Shown here in pieces: positions 36,645 through 47,713 of a DNA stretch of 64,000 bases (within the stretch, counting starts at the first letter, position 1; each line of letters starts with the position of its first letter). The DNA comes from Wenzhouxiangella sp. AB-CW3 (GTDB lineage: Bacteria; Pseudomonadota; Gammaproteobacteria; Xanthomonadales; Wenzhouxiangellaceae). The stretch is from NCBI RefSeq assembly GCF_014725735.1, contig NZ_CP061368.1, positions 62,001 to 126,000 on the forward strand. The letters run 5' to 3'. Both the position numbers and the translations under genes were made by a program. The notes under the pieces are model-generated. The model had not been told where the DNA came from. It saw nothing but the letters and a program-made list of their open reading frames with translations, and made no database searches.

Positions 36645-37118
36645 ATGCTACCGAGTATATGGACAATAGTCGGTCAGGCCGGCACGTTTCTGGTCTTTAT
36701 CTGGGCGGTGATGAAGTTTGTCTGGCCGCCCCTGACCCAGGCAATGGAAGAGCGTCGCCAGAAGATTGCCGAAGGGCTGGCGCATTCCGAAGAGGCTGAA
36801 CATGCCCTTGAGCGTGCCAATGCCGAGGCTGAGGAGCTGATTCGGGACGCCCGCCGCAAGGCCGGTGAGATTATTGAGCAGGCAAGTCAGCGCGGCAACC
36901 AGCTGGTCGAACAGGCCAGGGAAGAAGCCGTTGCCGAACGCGATCGCCAGGTTGCCGCCGCCGAGGCCGAGATTCGTCAGGCGACCAACCAGGCGCGGGA
37001 AGCACTGCGCGAACGCCTGGCCGAACTGGCCGTGGTGGGCGCCAACCGGGTCATCGAAAAGGAAATCGATCCCCAGGCTCACCGTGCCATGCTCGACAAA
37101 CTCGCCACGGAGCTCTAG
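36645..37118 (+). CDS. atpF: ATP synthase F0 subunit b
   Basis: A 157-residue peripheral-stalk subunit. It has one N-terminal membrane helix (IVGQAGTFLVFIWAVMKFVW) followed by the charged coiled coil (RRQKIAEGLAHSEEAEHALE). Length and layout match E. coli b (156). Only one b gene is present. Confidence 0.95.
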   Translation: MLPSIWTIVGQAGTFLVFIWAVMKFVWPPLTQAMEERRQKIAEGLAHSEEAEHALERANAEAEELIRDARRKAGEIIEQASQRGNQLVEQAREEAVAERDRQVAAAEAEIRQATNQAREALRERLAELAVVGANRVIEKEIDPQAHRAMLDKLATEL

Positions 37119-37122
37119 TGCC

Positions 37123-37659
37123 ATGAGCAATCGGATCACGCTTGCAAGGCCCTATGCACGTGCCGCATTCCAGGCGGCACGTGATGCCGGTGCCCTGACG
37201 GAATGGCGACAGTACCTGACGCAGGCGGCCGAAATCGCCGTGACACCGGAAATGCGTGACCTGATCGACAATCCGCGCATCAGTCGTCCGCAACTTGCCG
37301 AGCTGTTTGCCGAGATCGGTGGAGAGGCTTTTGACCAGCGCTTCAAGCGCTTCCTCCACACGCTTGCTCGCAACGACCGCTTCGAACTGTTGCCGGAGAT
37401 TGTTGCCCAGTTTGAGCGTTTGCGGCGGGAAGCGGAGCAGCGCGTCCACGTGCAGGTGACATCGGCCTACCCGCTGGAGACGGCCGAACAGCAAACTCTG
37501 ATTGACCGGCTGAAAATGCGATTCGGTCGCGAGGTGGATCTGGAGATCGAAGTGGACCAGTCGCTGATCGGCGGCGTGGTCATCCGTAGTGGCGACGAGG
37601 TGATCGACGGTAGTGTCCGTGGTCGTCTCGAACAACTGGGCAGGCAACTGGCGGTGTAA
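37123..37659 (+). CDS. atpH: ATP synthase F1 subunit delta
   Basis: A 178-residue stalk subunit. The N-terminus reads [19 protein letters not shown], the helical-bundle signature, and the C-terminus has [25 protein letters not shown]. The ATG at 37123 is 4 bp after the atpF stop and gives the usual length. Confidence 0.95.
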   Translation: MSNRITLARPYARAAFQAARDAGALTEWRQYLTQAAEIAVTPEMRDLIDNPRISRPQLAELFAEIGGEAFDQRFKRFLHTLARNDRFELLPEIVAQFERLRREAEQRVHVQVTSAYPLETAEQQTLIDRLKMRFGREVDLEIEVDQSLIGGVVIRSGDEVIDGSVRGRLEQLGRQLAV

Positions 37660-37727
37660 CCGCCGGTGCCGAAAGCGACCCATCGGTCGGGCCCAACCAA
37701 GGAACCCAATTCTCAAGGATTGCGAAA

Positions 37728-39275
37728 ATGCAGCAGACCCTCAACCCTTCTGAAATATCCGAGCTGATCCGCAAGCGGGTCGAGGAATTCGAAGTCACTT
37801 CGGATGCCCGAACCGAAGGCACGGTGCTCAGCGTGTCCGACGGCATTTGTCGCCTGCACGGCCTGGCCGACGTGATGCAGGGCGAGATGATCGAATTCCC
37901 GGGCGACACCTTCGGCCTGGCGCTGAACCTTGAGCGTGACTCGGTCGGTGCCGTGGTCATGGGTGAGTACAAGCACATCAAGGAAGGCGATACGGTGCGT
38001 TGTACCGGTCGCATTCTGCAGGTGCCGGTGGGCGAGGGACTGCTCGGTCGAGTTGTCGACGCGCTGGGCAACCCGATTGACGGTGCCGGCCCCATCGATG
38101 CAGCCGGTTCGGAGCCGATCGAGAAAATCGCCCCGGGCGTCATTACCCGTCAGGGAGTGGACCAGCCGGTACAGACCGGGCTGAAGTCCATCGACGCCAT
38201 GGTGCCCATCGGGCGCGGGCAGCGAGAGCTGATCATCGGTGACCGCCAGACCGGCAAGACCGCAGTCGCCATCGACGCGATCATCAACCAGAAGGGCGCC
38301 GGCATCAAGTGCATTTATGTTGCCGTTGGCCAGAAGGCATCCTCTGTTGCCGGCGTAGTGAGCAAGCTCGAAGAACACGGTGCCATGGACCACACCATCG
38401 TCGTGGCTGCCAACGCTTCCGAGTCAGCCGCCATGCAGTACATCGCACCGTATGCCGGTTGCGCCATGGGCGAGTATTTCCGTGATCGCGGTGAAGATGC
38501 ACTGATCATTTACGACGACCTGACCAAGCAGGCCTGGGCCTACCGCCAGGTATCGCTGCTGCTCAGGCGTCCACCGGGCCGCGAAGCCTACCCGGGTGAC
38601 GTGTTCTATCTCCATTCGCGTCTGCTCGAGCGTGCCGCACGAGTCAACGCCGACTACGTGGAAAAGCAGACCAACGGCGAGGTCAAGGGCAAGACCGGCT
38701 CACTGACTGCCCTGCCGATCATCGAAACCCAGGCCGGTGACGTGTCGGCGTTTGTCCCGACCAACGTCATCTCCATTACCGATGGTCAGATCTTCCTGGA
38801 AACCGACCTGTTCAATGCCGGTATTCGCCCGGCCATCAACGCCGGTCTTTCCGTTTCGCGTGTCGGTGGGTCGGCGCAGACCAAGGTCATCAAGAAGCTG
38901 GGTGGCGGGGTTCGAATCGCGCTGGCCCAGTACCGTGAACTGGCTGCCTTCTCGCAGTTTGCTTCCGATCTTGACGAAACCACCCGCAAGCAGCTCGAGC
39001 GTGGCCAGCGCATCACCGAACTGATGAAGCAGGCCCAGTACTCGCCGATGTCGGTGGCCGAGATGGCGGTCAGCCTGTTTTCCGGCAACGAAGGCTACCT
39101 CGATGACCTCGAGCTCAGCCAGGTGGTGCCGTTTGAAAGAGCGTTGATCGACTACATGAACAACACCCACGGGGAGTTGATGGACAAGATCAACCAGACC
39201 GGCGACTGGAACGACGAACTGGCCGGCGAGATGAAGAAAGCGCTGGACGAGTTCAAGTCCACCGGCAGCTGGTAA
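37728..39275 (+). CDS. atpA: ATP synthase F1 subunit alpha
   Basis: A 515-residue non-catalytic nucleotide-binding subunit. Walker [16 protein letters not shown] is near residues 170-185, [16 protein letters not shown] is the Walker B area, and the conserved signature [17 protein letters not shown] includes the arginine finger. Length equals the usual 513-515. A heptamer array separates it from atpG. Confidence 0.97.
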   Translation: MQQTLNPSEISELIRKRVEEFEVTSDARTEGTVLSVSDGICRLHGLADVMQGEMIEFPGDTFGLALNLERDSVGAVVMGEYKHIKEGDTVRCTGRILQVPVGEGLLGRVVDALGNPIDGAGPIDAAGSEPIEKIAPGVITRQGVDQPVQTGLKSIDAMVPIGRGQRELIIGDRQTGKTAVAIDAIINQKGAGIKCIYVAVGQKASSVAGVVSKLEEHGAMDHTIVVAANASESAAMQYIAPYAGCAMGEYFRDRGEDALIIYDDLTKQAWAYRQVSLLLRRPPGREAYPGDVFYLHSRLLERAARVNADYVEKQTNGEVKGKTGSLTALPIIETQAGDVSAFVPTNVISITDGQIFLETDLFNAGIRPAINAGLSVSRVGGSAQTKVIKKLGGGVRIALAQYRELAAFSQFASDLDETTRKQLERGQRITELMKQAQYSPMSVAEMAVSLFSGNEGYLDDLELSQVVPFERALIDYMNNTHGELMDKINQTGDWNDELAGEMKKALDEFKSTGSW

Positions 39276-39325
39276 TCGTAACAACGACTCGCAGACCCGG
39301 GAATCTCGCCGTCAGGTACGTCGCC

Positions 39326-39356
39326 GAGTCCCGAGTCCCGAGTCCCGAGTCCCGAG
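39326..39356. repeat. Family C heptamer array before atpG
   Basis: Four GAGTCCC units plus GAG, pyrimidine orientation, with no clear complementary arm upstream. The last GAG runs directly into AGGAAAC, the atpG ribosome site, and the ATG is 7 bp further. Confidence 0.92.
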
Positions 39357-39363
39357 AGGAAAC

Positions 39364-40227
39364 ATGAGCGGCTCCAAGGAAATCGTAGGCAAGATCAAGA
39401 GCGTCCAGAATACGCGCAAGGTGACCAGTGCGCTGGAGATGGTCTCGGCCAGCAAGATCCGCAAGGCCCAGGACCAGATGCAGGCAACCCGACCCTATGC
39501 CCGCATGATGCGGCAGGTGATCGGGCATCTCGCCCACGCCAACCTGGAAGAGGAGCACCCGTTTACCACCGAACGCGAAACAATCAAGCGGGTGGGTTTC
39601 ATCATCATTGCCACCGACCGTGGCTTGTGTGGCGGACTGAACAACAACATGTTCCGCAAGCTGCTCGCGGAATTCCGCAAGTGGCAGGACCAGGGTGTCG
39701 AGGTCACGACCGTGGTGGTCGGCCGCAAGGCCGCCCAGTTTTTCCGTCGCCTGAACGTGGAGATTTCCGCCGCAACCCAGGACTTGGGCGAGCAACCGCG
39801 CCTGGAAGACCTGATCGGTACTGTCAAGGTTTGCCTGGATGACTACCGCGAAGGTCGACTCGACCGCCTGTTCCTGTGCTACAACCACTTCGTAAACACC
39901 ATGACGCAGAAGGCGACTTTCGACCAGCTTCTGCCACTGCCGCCGGGCGATGACGAGCCCATGCTGCAGTACTGGGACTACATCTACGAACCCGATGCGA
40001 TGGAGCTGCTCGACGAGTTCCTCACTCGCTACCTGGAAACCCTGGTCTACCAGGCATCGCTGGAGAACCTGGCCAGCGAGCACGCCGCGCGCATGGTGGC
40101 GATGAAGAACGCCTCGGACAACGCCAACAACCTGATCGACGAGCTCAAGCTGGTCTACAACAAGGCCCGCCAGGCCGCGATTACGCAGGAGATCTCCGAG
40201 ATTGTTGGTGGTGCAGCGGCTGTGTGA
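39364..40227 (+). CDS. atpG: ATP synthase F1 subunit gamma
   Basis: A 287-residue central rotor shaft. It starts [31 protein letters not shown]-like sequence in the normal family pattern and ends in the conserved helix [22 protein letters not shown]. The middle has [18 protein letters not shown]. Both neighbouring gaps carry heptamer arrays, unusual for an atp operon. Confidence 0.96.
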   Translation: MSGSKEIVGKIKSVQNTRKVTSALEMVSASKIRKAQDQMQATRPYARMMRQVIGHLAHANLEEEHPFTTERETIKRVGFIIIATDRGLCGGLNNNMFRKLLAEFRKWQDQGVEVTTVVVGRKAAQFFRRLNVEISAATQDLGEQPRLEDLIGTVKVCLDDYREGRLDRLFLCYNHFVNTMTQKATFDQLLPLPPGDDEPMLQYWDYIYEPDAMELLDEFLTRYLETLVYQASLENLASEHAARMVAMKNASDNANNLIDELKLVYNKARQAAITQEISEIVGGAAAV

Positions 40228-40235
40228 TGGAACGA

Positions 40236-40307
40236 GGTGAAAGGTAAAAGGTAAGAGGTGAAAGGACTGACTGGGCTCCTTTTACTTTTCACCTTTTGCC
40301 TTTCACC
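40236..40307. repeat. Family A inverted heptamer array between atpG and atpD
   Basis: The purine arm at 40236-40265 is GGTGAAA, GGTAAAA, GGTAAGA, GGTGAAA, GG. The pyrimidine arm at 40278-40307 is CCTTTTA, CTTTTCA, CCTTTTG, CCTTTCA, CC. Only 12 bp separate them. Laid against each other in RNA, the two 30-nt arms make about 25 Watson-Crick pairs, four G-U pairs and one A-C mismatch, so the atp mRNA should carry a strong hairpin here. Confidence 0.93.
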
Positions 40308-40371
40308 GCAATCGAAAAACCCGGCTTCAGCGATGTGCATGCACGGAAGCCACCCAAATTTTGAGGACTGA

Positions 40372-41766
<1,395 letters not shown>

Positions 41767-41833
41767 ACCCGGGGCCGGTCAAGCCTGACCGGCCAGGGTT
41801 TTCGCTCAGCGCACGAACAGAGTGAGTGCATAA

Positions 41834-42262
41834 ATGGCATCAACGATACATTGCGACATTGTCAGTGCCGAGGCCGAGATTTACTCGGGCGAGGCCACCA
41901 TGGTGGTGGTCCCCGGCGAAGAGGGCGAGCTCGGTATCACGCCGCGTCACGCCCCGCTGCTCACGCGCCTGGTTCCCGGCCAGGTGCGAGTCATCGTGCC
42001 CGACAGCGATGAAGAGCTGTTCTATTACATTTCCGGCGGCCTGCTGGAGATTCAGCCTCATGTGGTCACCGTGCTGTCCGATACAGCCCAGCGCGCCTCG
42101 GATCTTGACGAGGCCGCTGCGGTCAAGGCCAAGGAAGAAGCCGAACGTGCCATCCATGACCGCACCGCCGGCATGGAGGTGGCTCAGGCCCAGGCTCAAC
42201 TGGCCGAAGCCATGGCCCAGCTTGCCGCCCTGGACCGGCTGCGCAAGCAACTCAAGCGCTAA
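41834..42262 (+). CDS. atpC: ATP synthase F1 subunit epsilon
   Basis: A 142-residue regulator of F1 rotation. The N-terminal beta-sandwich reads [24 protein letters not shown] and [14 protein letters not shown]. The two C-terminal helices are Ala/Glu-rich. It closes the operon, which ends in a clear terminator. Confidence 0.95.
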   Translation: MASTIHCDIVSAEAEIYSGEATMVVVPGEEGELGITPRHAPLLTRLVPGQVRVIVPDSDEELFYYISGGLLEIQPHVVTVLSDTAQRASDLDEAAAVKAKEEAERAIHDRTAGMEVAQAQAQLAEAMAQLAALDRLRKQLKR

Positions 42263-42286
42263 GCAAGGCTTTGCCCCCCGTACATC

Positions 42287-42319
42287 AGCCCTCTCCAGGC
42301 CCTCCTGGCGAGGGCTTTT
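42287..42319 (+). terminator. Terminator of the atp operon
   Basis: AGCCCTC and GAGGGCT form a 7-bp stem, with an inner CCAGG/CCTGG pairing that extends it, followed by TTTT. It begins 25 bp after the atpC stop. Confidence 0.8.
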
Positions 42320-42425
42320 CGCCCCATCCCGGCGCCCTCCTGCCTGAACCATTCCGCCCGGTCGTTTTCCAAACCCCTCGAAAACTGCCATACTGAATCG
42401 GCACACAGTGCGAAGGAGGAAGACC

Positions 42426-42845
42426 ATGGCAGGACGATGCTTTACAGTCGTTCTAGTTGGGCTTCTCGTTGCCCTGGGGGGGACGGGTTGTGGTGGCGAG
42501 GATCTGCCCGATAACGCCCGACTGGTTGCGGCATTCGACGAGGGTCGGACCGGTATCTGGGTCAGCGGCCACGGGACCGTGACGCAGGTCCTGGCCGATG
42601 AGAGTCTCGCCATTGGTCTGCCGAGACAACGCTTCAATGTCCAGATTGCCGACAGTCTATCGGTGATTGTCTACCACTCCAGCAGCGAGGGCCGACGCGT
42701 GCCGGCCCAGCGCGGAGATATGGTTGCCTTTCAGGGCCGCTACGAGTGGAATGCCCGGGGCGGTGAAGTGACGCGGACCCATGCTGACCACGCCCAGGCG
42801 GGTGGTGGCGGCTGGATTCGTCACGAAGGTCAGACCTACAAGTAG
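42426..42845 (+). CDS. DUF3465 family lipoprotein
   Basis: A 139-residue protein with a signal sequence ending in a lipobox-like GGTGC. The rest matches what I know of DUF3465: AFDEGRTGIWVSGHGTVTQVLADE, then QRFNVQIADSLSVIVYH, GDMVAFQGRYEWNARGGEVTRTHAD and GGWIRHEGQTYK. Members look like small OB-fold-type proteins and have no known function. GGAGG precedes the ATG by 8 bases. It is a single gene behind the atp terminator. Confidence 0.78.
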   Translation: MAGRCFTVVLVGLLVALGGTGCGGEDLPDNARLVAAFDEGRTGIWVSGHGTVTQVLADESLAIGLPRQRFNVQIADSLSVIVYHSSSEGRRVPAQRGDMVAFQGRYEWNARGGEVTRTHADHAQAGGGGWIRHEGQTYK

Positions 42846-42888
42846 CCGCTACCCCTGGCCTGGATTCCGGAAAGCGAACTGCCCCGGA

Positions 42889-43632
42889 TCAGGGCCGTTC
42901 GCCGCTGAAGGAGGTGGGCTCGGCGCCGGTAATCTCCCCGGTGCGGGCTGTTTCGTGGACATAGAGCCGCACCTCGCGTTCGATGCGTACCGGCCCCTCG
43001 ACGACCACATCGGCACCGATCACCACCCGGGGCGGCTCGGAGCGAATCTGCGTGCCACGCGTCTCACGCATGTGAAGTTCACCCTCGACGTGCGTACCGT
43101 CAAGCAACTCCACATGACCATTGGCGCCGACCACACTACCGACCTGGCTTGCGCGAATCTCGATAGCGCCGTTGGTCGTGGCCACCCGTTCCGTCACATG
43201 TCCGCCTTCGCCGATACGAATGCGACCATTGGTCGCTTCCACCGTGCCGGCGACGCTCACTGATTCGGCCAATTCGATGGCGCCATTGGTCGTCTTGATA
43301 TCCCCGTTGACTCGGACCTGCGCGCCGACACGCACGCGACCATTGGTATTACTCACACCTTCGATACGCGCTTCCGAACCGATCTCGATGGCGCCATTGT
43401 TGTTGCGGACCTCACCGGCACGGGTTCCCGCGCCGACGGAAATGGCGCCGTTGACGTTACGTACATCACCATCGATGGTGCAGTCCCGACCGATGCGAAT
43501 CGCCCCGTTGACATTGCGCACATCGCCGTCGACATGCTCCCCGTCCCCGATCTGAATGCCCCGGTTGACCGCCCCGCAGCCCGATGCCAGCAGCACGCAG
43601 AGCATGACCAGCAGAACTCTGTAGGATTGCAT
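42889..43632 (-). CDS. Lipoprotein with eight NG-[AR]-I type repeats
   Basis: A 247-residue protein with a lipoprotein signal ending LASGC (Cys19). Then come eight repeats of about 17-18 residues centred on NGAIRIG, NGAISVG, NGAIEIG, NGRVRVG, NGAIELA, NGRIRIG, NGAIEIR and NGHVELL, often with GDV or GEV between. This pattern predicts a right-handed beta-helix or bactofilin-like solenoid of about eight rungs. I do not recognise a named family. Predicted location is anchored to the outer or inner membrane, facing the periplasm. Confidence 0.75.
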   Translation of the reverse strand: MQSYRVLLVMLCVLLASGCGAVNRGIQIGDGEHVDGDVRNVNGAIRIGRDCTIDGDVRNVNGAISVGAGTRAGEVRNNNGAIEIGSEARIEGVSNTNGRVRVGAQVRVNGDIKTTNGAIELAESVSVAGTVEATNGRIRIGEGGHVTERVATTNGAIEIRASQVGSVVGANGHVELLDGTHVEGELHMRETRGTQIRSEPPRVVIGADVVVEGPVRIEREVRLYVHETARTGEITGAEPTSFSGERP

Positions 43633-43733
43633 ATCAGTTCTCCACTTGAATGACGGCGATCATTGTGCGCCCAAATTGTTGCTGCTGCCAGTGCTGAAAG
43701 TCACTGCGGCAGAACCCGGCCATTCCGAAGGGC

Positions 43734-44588
43734 TCAGGGGGTTGAGATGTTCTTGCTCAGGGCTGAAAAATCAAACAGCTCGCGATCGCATAGCTGCGAT
43801 GGCGCCACATTGCCGAGTGCCCGGAAGATCGACATCGTCCGGCCAGGCTGAATCCGCTCCCATTCATTGAGCATCTGCTTGATCTGCTGCCGTTGAAGAT
43901 TGGGCTGGCTGCCGCACAGATTACAGGGGATGATCGGGTACTCGCGCAATTCGGCCAGTCGCGCCAGGTCATCCTCGCGGCAATAGGCCAATGGACGGAT
44001 GACGATGTTGTCACCGTCGTCGCTGAGCAGCTTGGGGGGCATCGCCTTCAGGGCCGCGCCGTGAAACAGATTAAGAAAGAAGGTTTCCACGATATCGTTG
44101 AGGTGGTGACCGAGCGCAACCCGGGTCATGCCGTGACGGCGCGCAAACTCGTAGAGCGTGCCCCGTCGCAGCCGCGAACACAGGCCGCAGGTTGTCTTTC
44201 CCTCCGGCAGCACCCGCTGGACGATCGAGTAGGTGTCCTTCTCGATCACGTGCCACTCGACGCCCAGCGATTCCAGGTACTCCGGCAGCACATGCTCGGG
44301 GAAGCCGGGTTGCTTCTGGTCGAGATTGACCGCCACCAGATCGAACTCGATCGGGGCGGCCTGCTTCAGCCCAAGTAGCAGGTCCAGCATGGCGTAGGAG
44401 TCTTTGCCACCGGACAGGCACACCATGACGCGATCGCCGTCGGCGATCATGGCGTAGTCGGTCACGGCCTTGCCGACCTGGCGGCGCAGGCGCTTGATCA
44501 GCTTGTTGGCATCGTAGCGGCTCTTGCGCGTATCCCCGGCGGTCGGCTCGGTCGACTTGATGGTCAGGGGCAGGCTGGGCATACTCAC
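43734..44588 (-). CDS. ttcA: tRNA 2-thiocytidine biosynthesis protein TtcA
   Basis: A 284-residue enzyme that thiolates C32 of certain tRNAs. The PP-loop [15 protein letters not shown] (SGGKDS at 59-64) binds ATP. The CGLC motif (Cys134, Cys137) and a later PCNLCGSQ hold the Fe-S cluster and sulfur. The GTG at 44588 sits 7 bases after GGAGGAG; an ATG two codons in (44582) is the alternative. Confidence 0.93.
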   Translation of the reverse strand: MSMPSLPLTIKSTEPTAGDTRKSRYDANKLIKRLRRQVGKAVTDYAMIADGDRVMVCLSGGKDSYAMLDLLLGLKQAAPIEFDLVAVNLDQKQPGFPEHVLPEYLESLGVEWHVIEKDTYSIVQRVLPEGKTTCGLCSRLRRGTLYEFARRHGMTRVALGHHLNDIVETFFLNLFHGAALKAMPPKLLSDDGDNIVIRPLAYCREDDLARLAELREYPIIPCNLCGSQPNLQRQQIKQMLNEWERIQPGRTMSIFRALGNVAPSQLCDRELFDFSALSKNISTP

Positions 44589-44651
44589 GGGCTGGCTCCT
44601 CCAGAACAGTGGCGGGGGCATTGTAATCCAGACAGGGAACCGGCACCGCTC

Positions 44652-44855
44652 ATGACGACCAGTCTCAGTGAGATCAACGCCCGCCTGGCCGAGCTGCGCG
44701 AAGAGCATCGTGACCTTGATGAGGCCATTGGCCAGATGTCGGACAATCGCGCCACCGATCAGCTGCAGCTTATCCGAATGAAGAAGCGTAAACTGCGCTT
44801 ACGCGACCAGATCGCCTACTGGGAGAGCAAGCTCATTCCCGACCTGGATGCATGA
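44652..44855 (+). CDS. DUF465 (YdcH-like) small protein
   Basis: A 67-residue helical protein. The features [16 protein letters not shown] followed by [20 protein letters not shown] are typical of DUF465/YdcH, a coiled-coil family of unknown function. It diverges from ttcA and converges on plsB. Confidence 0.8.
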   Translation: MTTSLSEINARLAELREEHRDLDEAIGQMSDNRATDQLQLIRMKKRKLRLRDQIAYWESKLIPDLDA

Positions 44856-44874
44856 GGAGCCTCTGAGTCGCAAC

Positions 44875-47382
44875 TCAGGCGGCTTCCTGGTCGAGCTCGG
44901 GCAGCTGCGGGGTTACCTGGATGATGGTGTGCCGGATCTCCTTGGCCAGCACCAGCTTGGCATCTCGTGCGAAGTCTTCGAGCTGACGATCAAAGGTCAG
45001 GTGACCATCGTCGTCACGGCCCAGGATGCCGCTTTCGAACAGCGACTCGATAAACTGCCGGAACAGCGTGCGATCGTAGAACTCCGGCGCTTCGAATTCG
45101 TGCAGCAGGGAAATTCGCTGGGCGCTTAGAATGCACAGTCGTTCCAGTTGCTTGCGCGTCATGCGACCCGAGCCGTTCTTGACCAGTACCGCTACGGTGA
45201 TGAAGTAGCGTTCGAAAGTCTGAAGCAGCGAGCCGCCGAGCAGCCGCAGATAGTAGCTCTCGTCGCTGCCGCCCGCGGCGCGCTGTAGAAACTCACCCGA
45301 AGAGCGCAACAGCCCCATGTCGATCAGTGCCTGCATGCAGCGCTCGATCACTCCAGAGAGTTCCTCGGGCTCCCACGGTAGAAAGAGTTCGCGCCGGATG
45401 AACGGGTAGACAAAGTGACTGAGCTGCTCGACGCGACCCTTTCGAACCCGTTGCACGTTCAAAAAGCAGCACGCGATCCAGGCGCTCATGGCCACCAGGT
45501 GGGCGATGTTGTTGCGGAAGTAGGTCAGCAGCACCGCGTTGGTGGCATCAGTGCGGATAATGTTGCCCAGCGGGTGTTCCTGTCGCTCGATAATGCCCAG
45601 TTCCAGGCCGTATTCGATCACCTGTCCGGGTGTGAGCGTGGTCAGGGTAATGCGATCGGAGTATGCGGTCAGCGCAATGATGTCTTTCAGCAGCCCGATG
45701 GTTCTTTCCAGATCGTCTTCGTCCAGCGCCTGCTTGCGACTGGCCAGCAGCGCGGTGGCGAGGAGGTTGATCGGGTTGACGTCCGCGCTGCGATTGATGT
45801 TGACCATGATCTGGCGGGCCAGGTCATCGACCATCCCGGAGAGCCAGCGGGGCTTGCTGTTCTCGTCCAGCGGCTCGCCGCTCCATTCCGGGTGATGCGC
45901 TTCGAGCAGGCGATTGAGCAGAATCGGCTCGCCAAAGCTCACCGCCACCTCGCCGTAGTTCTTGCGCAGGATATTGATGACGTTTCTGAAGTCCGACAGC
46001 GACTCCGGCTTTTTCTGGCGCCCGGACAGCTCCGAGATATACGAACTGCCTTCTGCCAGGCGCTCGTAGCCGATATACACCGGCTGGAACATCACCGGCT
46101 TGCCGGGATTTCGGAGAAAGGCGCGAATGGTGATGGACAGCATGCCGGCGCGCGGTGGCAGCAGCCGTCCGGTGCGCGAGCGCGTGCCCTCGATGAAATA
46201 CTCCAGCGACACACCGCGGTCGAGAATCAACGTGACGTACTGGTTGAACACGGCAGCATACAGCGGCTGGGAGCGAAAGGTACGACGCAGGAAGAAAGCC
46301 CCGCCGCGCCTGAGCAACGGGCCCACCAGCGGCATGTTGAGATTGACCCCGGCGGCGATGTGCGGTGGCACGAAGCCCCGATGGTAGAGCAGCCAGGACA
46401 ACAGCATGTAGTCCATGTGACTGCGATGACAGGGCACGTAGACGATTTCGTGACCGGGTGCCTGCTCGCGGAACTCGCTGAAATGGTGCACCGTGACCCC
46501 GCGGTAAATCCGGCTCCAGAACCAGCTCAACAGCAGGTCGGCAATGCGCACGAAGGTGTAGGAATAGTCGGCGGCGATTTCGTGGGCGTACTTGCGCGCC
46601 TCGGCCTCGGCCCGTTCACGGCTCATGTCGTCACGCCGCATCTTGGCCGCAATCGCCTCCTGCACCGCGGGGCTGCGCACCACGCGTTCGACCAGGGTGC
46701 GCCGGTGTGATCGATCGGGGCCGATGGCCGCGGTTCGCACGCGCTTGAAGTGAACCCGCAACACCCGGCTGACCCGTCTGAGCGCCTGCTCGCGGTCTTC
46801 GGTTTCCTCAAAGACGCGCTCAAGGGTAACCGGTTTGCCGAACTGCACCATGGTGGCCCGGCCGTTGATAAGGGTGCTGAACAAACGGCGAAGACGGCCC
46901 CCCACGCTCCAGTTTTCGGAAAACAGGATCTTGAAGAAACTCACTTCCTTATCGGGTGCGCGCCCGACCAGCACGGTGACTGGAACGATTTGCACCTGGG
47001 CCAGGCCATTATCGGCCGCAGCTTCAATCAGCTCACCCAGGATCCAGGAGTGCCGACGCTTTTTCGGGCGCCTGAGAATGAAGCCGCCGTAGCGCCGGCT
47101 GGCCCCGAAGCTGCGCGAAAACGAGGCCTTGCCGTGCTGGAATGGCACCAGCGGGCGTGGCAGGCGAAGACGCATGCAGACCTGTTCCAGGATCAGCACC
47201 GAGCTCAGCGCATAGGTGTCGATCATGTAGAACACCGGCCGGTCCCGGTCCAGTGCCAGGTCGTCGAAGTCCTCCGGCAGCACGGTGGAACGGACCCACC
47301 AGTGAAGAATGCGCCGCAGCAGCGCCAGCCAGGCCCCGTAGAGCGTGGTCAGGAATCGTTTGAATGGATGCGGATCAGCCAT
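44875..47382 (-). CDS. plsB: Glycerol-3-phosphate 1-O-acyltransferase
   Basis: An 835-residue inner-membrane enzyme for the first acylation in phospholipid synthesis. The acyltransferase blocks are in order: CHRSHMDYML near residue 317 (HX4D catalytic pair), a GGAFFLRRTFR block, and FIEGTRSRTGRLLPPRAGML near residue 395. Length is close to E. coli PlsB (807). An extended -10 (TGGTAGAAT on the minus strand) lies about 50 bp before the ATG. A small-RNA-like unit ends 75 bp upstream. Confidence 0.95.
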   Translation of the reverse strand: MADPHPFKRFLTTLYGAWLALLRRILHWWVRSTVLPEDFDDLALDRDRPVFYMIDTYALSSVLILEQVCMRLRLPRPLVPFQHGKASFSRSFGASRRYGGFILRRPKKRRHSWILGELIEAAADNGLAQVQIVPVTVLVGRAPDKEVSFFKILFSENWSVGGRLRRLFSTLINGRATMVQFGKPVTLERVFEETEDREQALRRVSRVLRVHFKRVRTAAIGPDRSHRRTLVERVVRSPAVQEAIAAKMRRDDMSRERAEAEARKYAHEIAADYSYTFVRIADLLLSWFWSRIYRGVTVHHFSEFREQAPGHEIVYVPCHRSHMDYMLLSWLLYHRGFVPPHIAAGVNLNMPLVGPLLRRGGAFFLRRTFRSQPLYAAVFNQYVTLILDRGVSLEYFIEGTRSRTGRLLPPRAGMLSITIRAFLRNPGKPVMFQPVYIGYERLAEGSSYISELSGRQKKPESLSDFRNVINILRKNYGEVAVSFGEPILLNRLLEAHHPEWSGEPLDENSKPRWLSGMVDDLARQIMVNINRSADVNPINLLATALLASRKQALDEDDLERTIGLLKDIIALTAYSDRITLTTLTPGQVIEYGLELGIIERQEHPLGNIIRTDATNAVLLTYFRNNIAHLVAMSAWIACCFLNVQRVRKGRVEQLSHFVYPFIRRELFLPWEPEELSGVIERCMQALIDMGLLRSSGEFLQRAAGGSDESYYLRLLGGSLLQTFERYFITVAVLVKNGSGRMTRKQLERLCILSAQRISLLHEFEAPEFYDRTLFRQFIESLFESGILGRDDDGHLTFDRQLEDFARDAKLVLAKEIRHTIIQVTPQLPELDQEAA

Positions 47383-47456
47383 GCAGAGAGGCGTGCTTGG
47401 AAGCCGGAAAGAGGGCGAAACATTCTACCATTGACGATGCGCTTGCCCCTTGGAGC

Positions 47457-47490
47457 AAAAAAAACCGGGCTTGCGCAGAGGCTTGCCCGG
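47457..47490 (-). terminator. Terminator of the candidate small RNA
   Basis: On the minus strand CCGGGC and GCCCGG enclose a 14-base loop and are followed by eight T. It lies between the small-RNA candidate and plsB. Confidence 0.7.
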
Positions 47491-47579
47491 CAATGGCACG
47501 GTCCGGAGAGGACTGTCCCGGTGGCGTCACGGACGCCGTTGTTGATCGTTCTGGCGACGGGTCGAGACCCGTACCGTGC
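47457..47579 (-). ncRNA. Candidate structured small RNA upstream of plsB
   Basis: About 123 nt between a promoter and an intrinsic terminator, without a convincing reading frame (only a 19-codon one). The predicted 5' end GCACGGT pairs with ACCGTGC near the 3' side (47573-47579 with 47496-47502). Enclosed are a hairpin ACGGGTC/GACCCGT with a two-base loop and a hairpin GGCGT/ACGCC. The strong fold plus flanking signals suggest a real transcript, either an independent sRNA or a long plsB leader. I do not recognise a known family. Confidence 0.5.
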
Positions 47580-47584
47580 AGCGC

Positions 47585-47613
47585 ATGTTACGCAATTAAC
47601 AGAACTTTATCAA
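47585..47613 (-). promoter_or_regulatory. Promoter of the candidate small RNA
   Basis: On the minus strand TTGATA, a 17-bp spacer and TAACAT sit in a notably AT-rich stretch. The expected start is near 47578, at the first base pairs of the folded RNA. Confidence 0.6.
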
Positions 47614-47713
47614 GAGCCTGAGAAAATCTACACAAACCATTGAAATTATGTTGATTTCGCGGGTTACCCTGATTTGCGTCAGGCCGCCGACGGGCTCTTG
47701 ATCGGCGATTCTC

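Noticed and set aside
47530-47580. tRNA-like T-arm (GGGTCGAGACCC)
   Set aside because: It is a simple perfect hairpin inside the small-RNA candidate; no acceptor, D or anticodon arm can be built around it.
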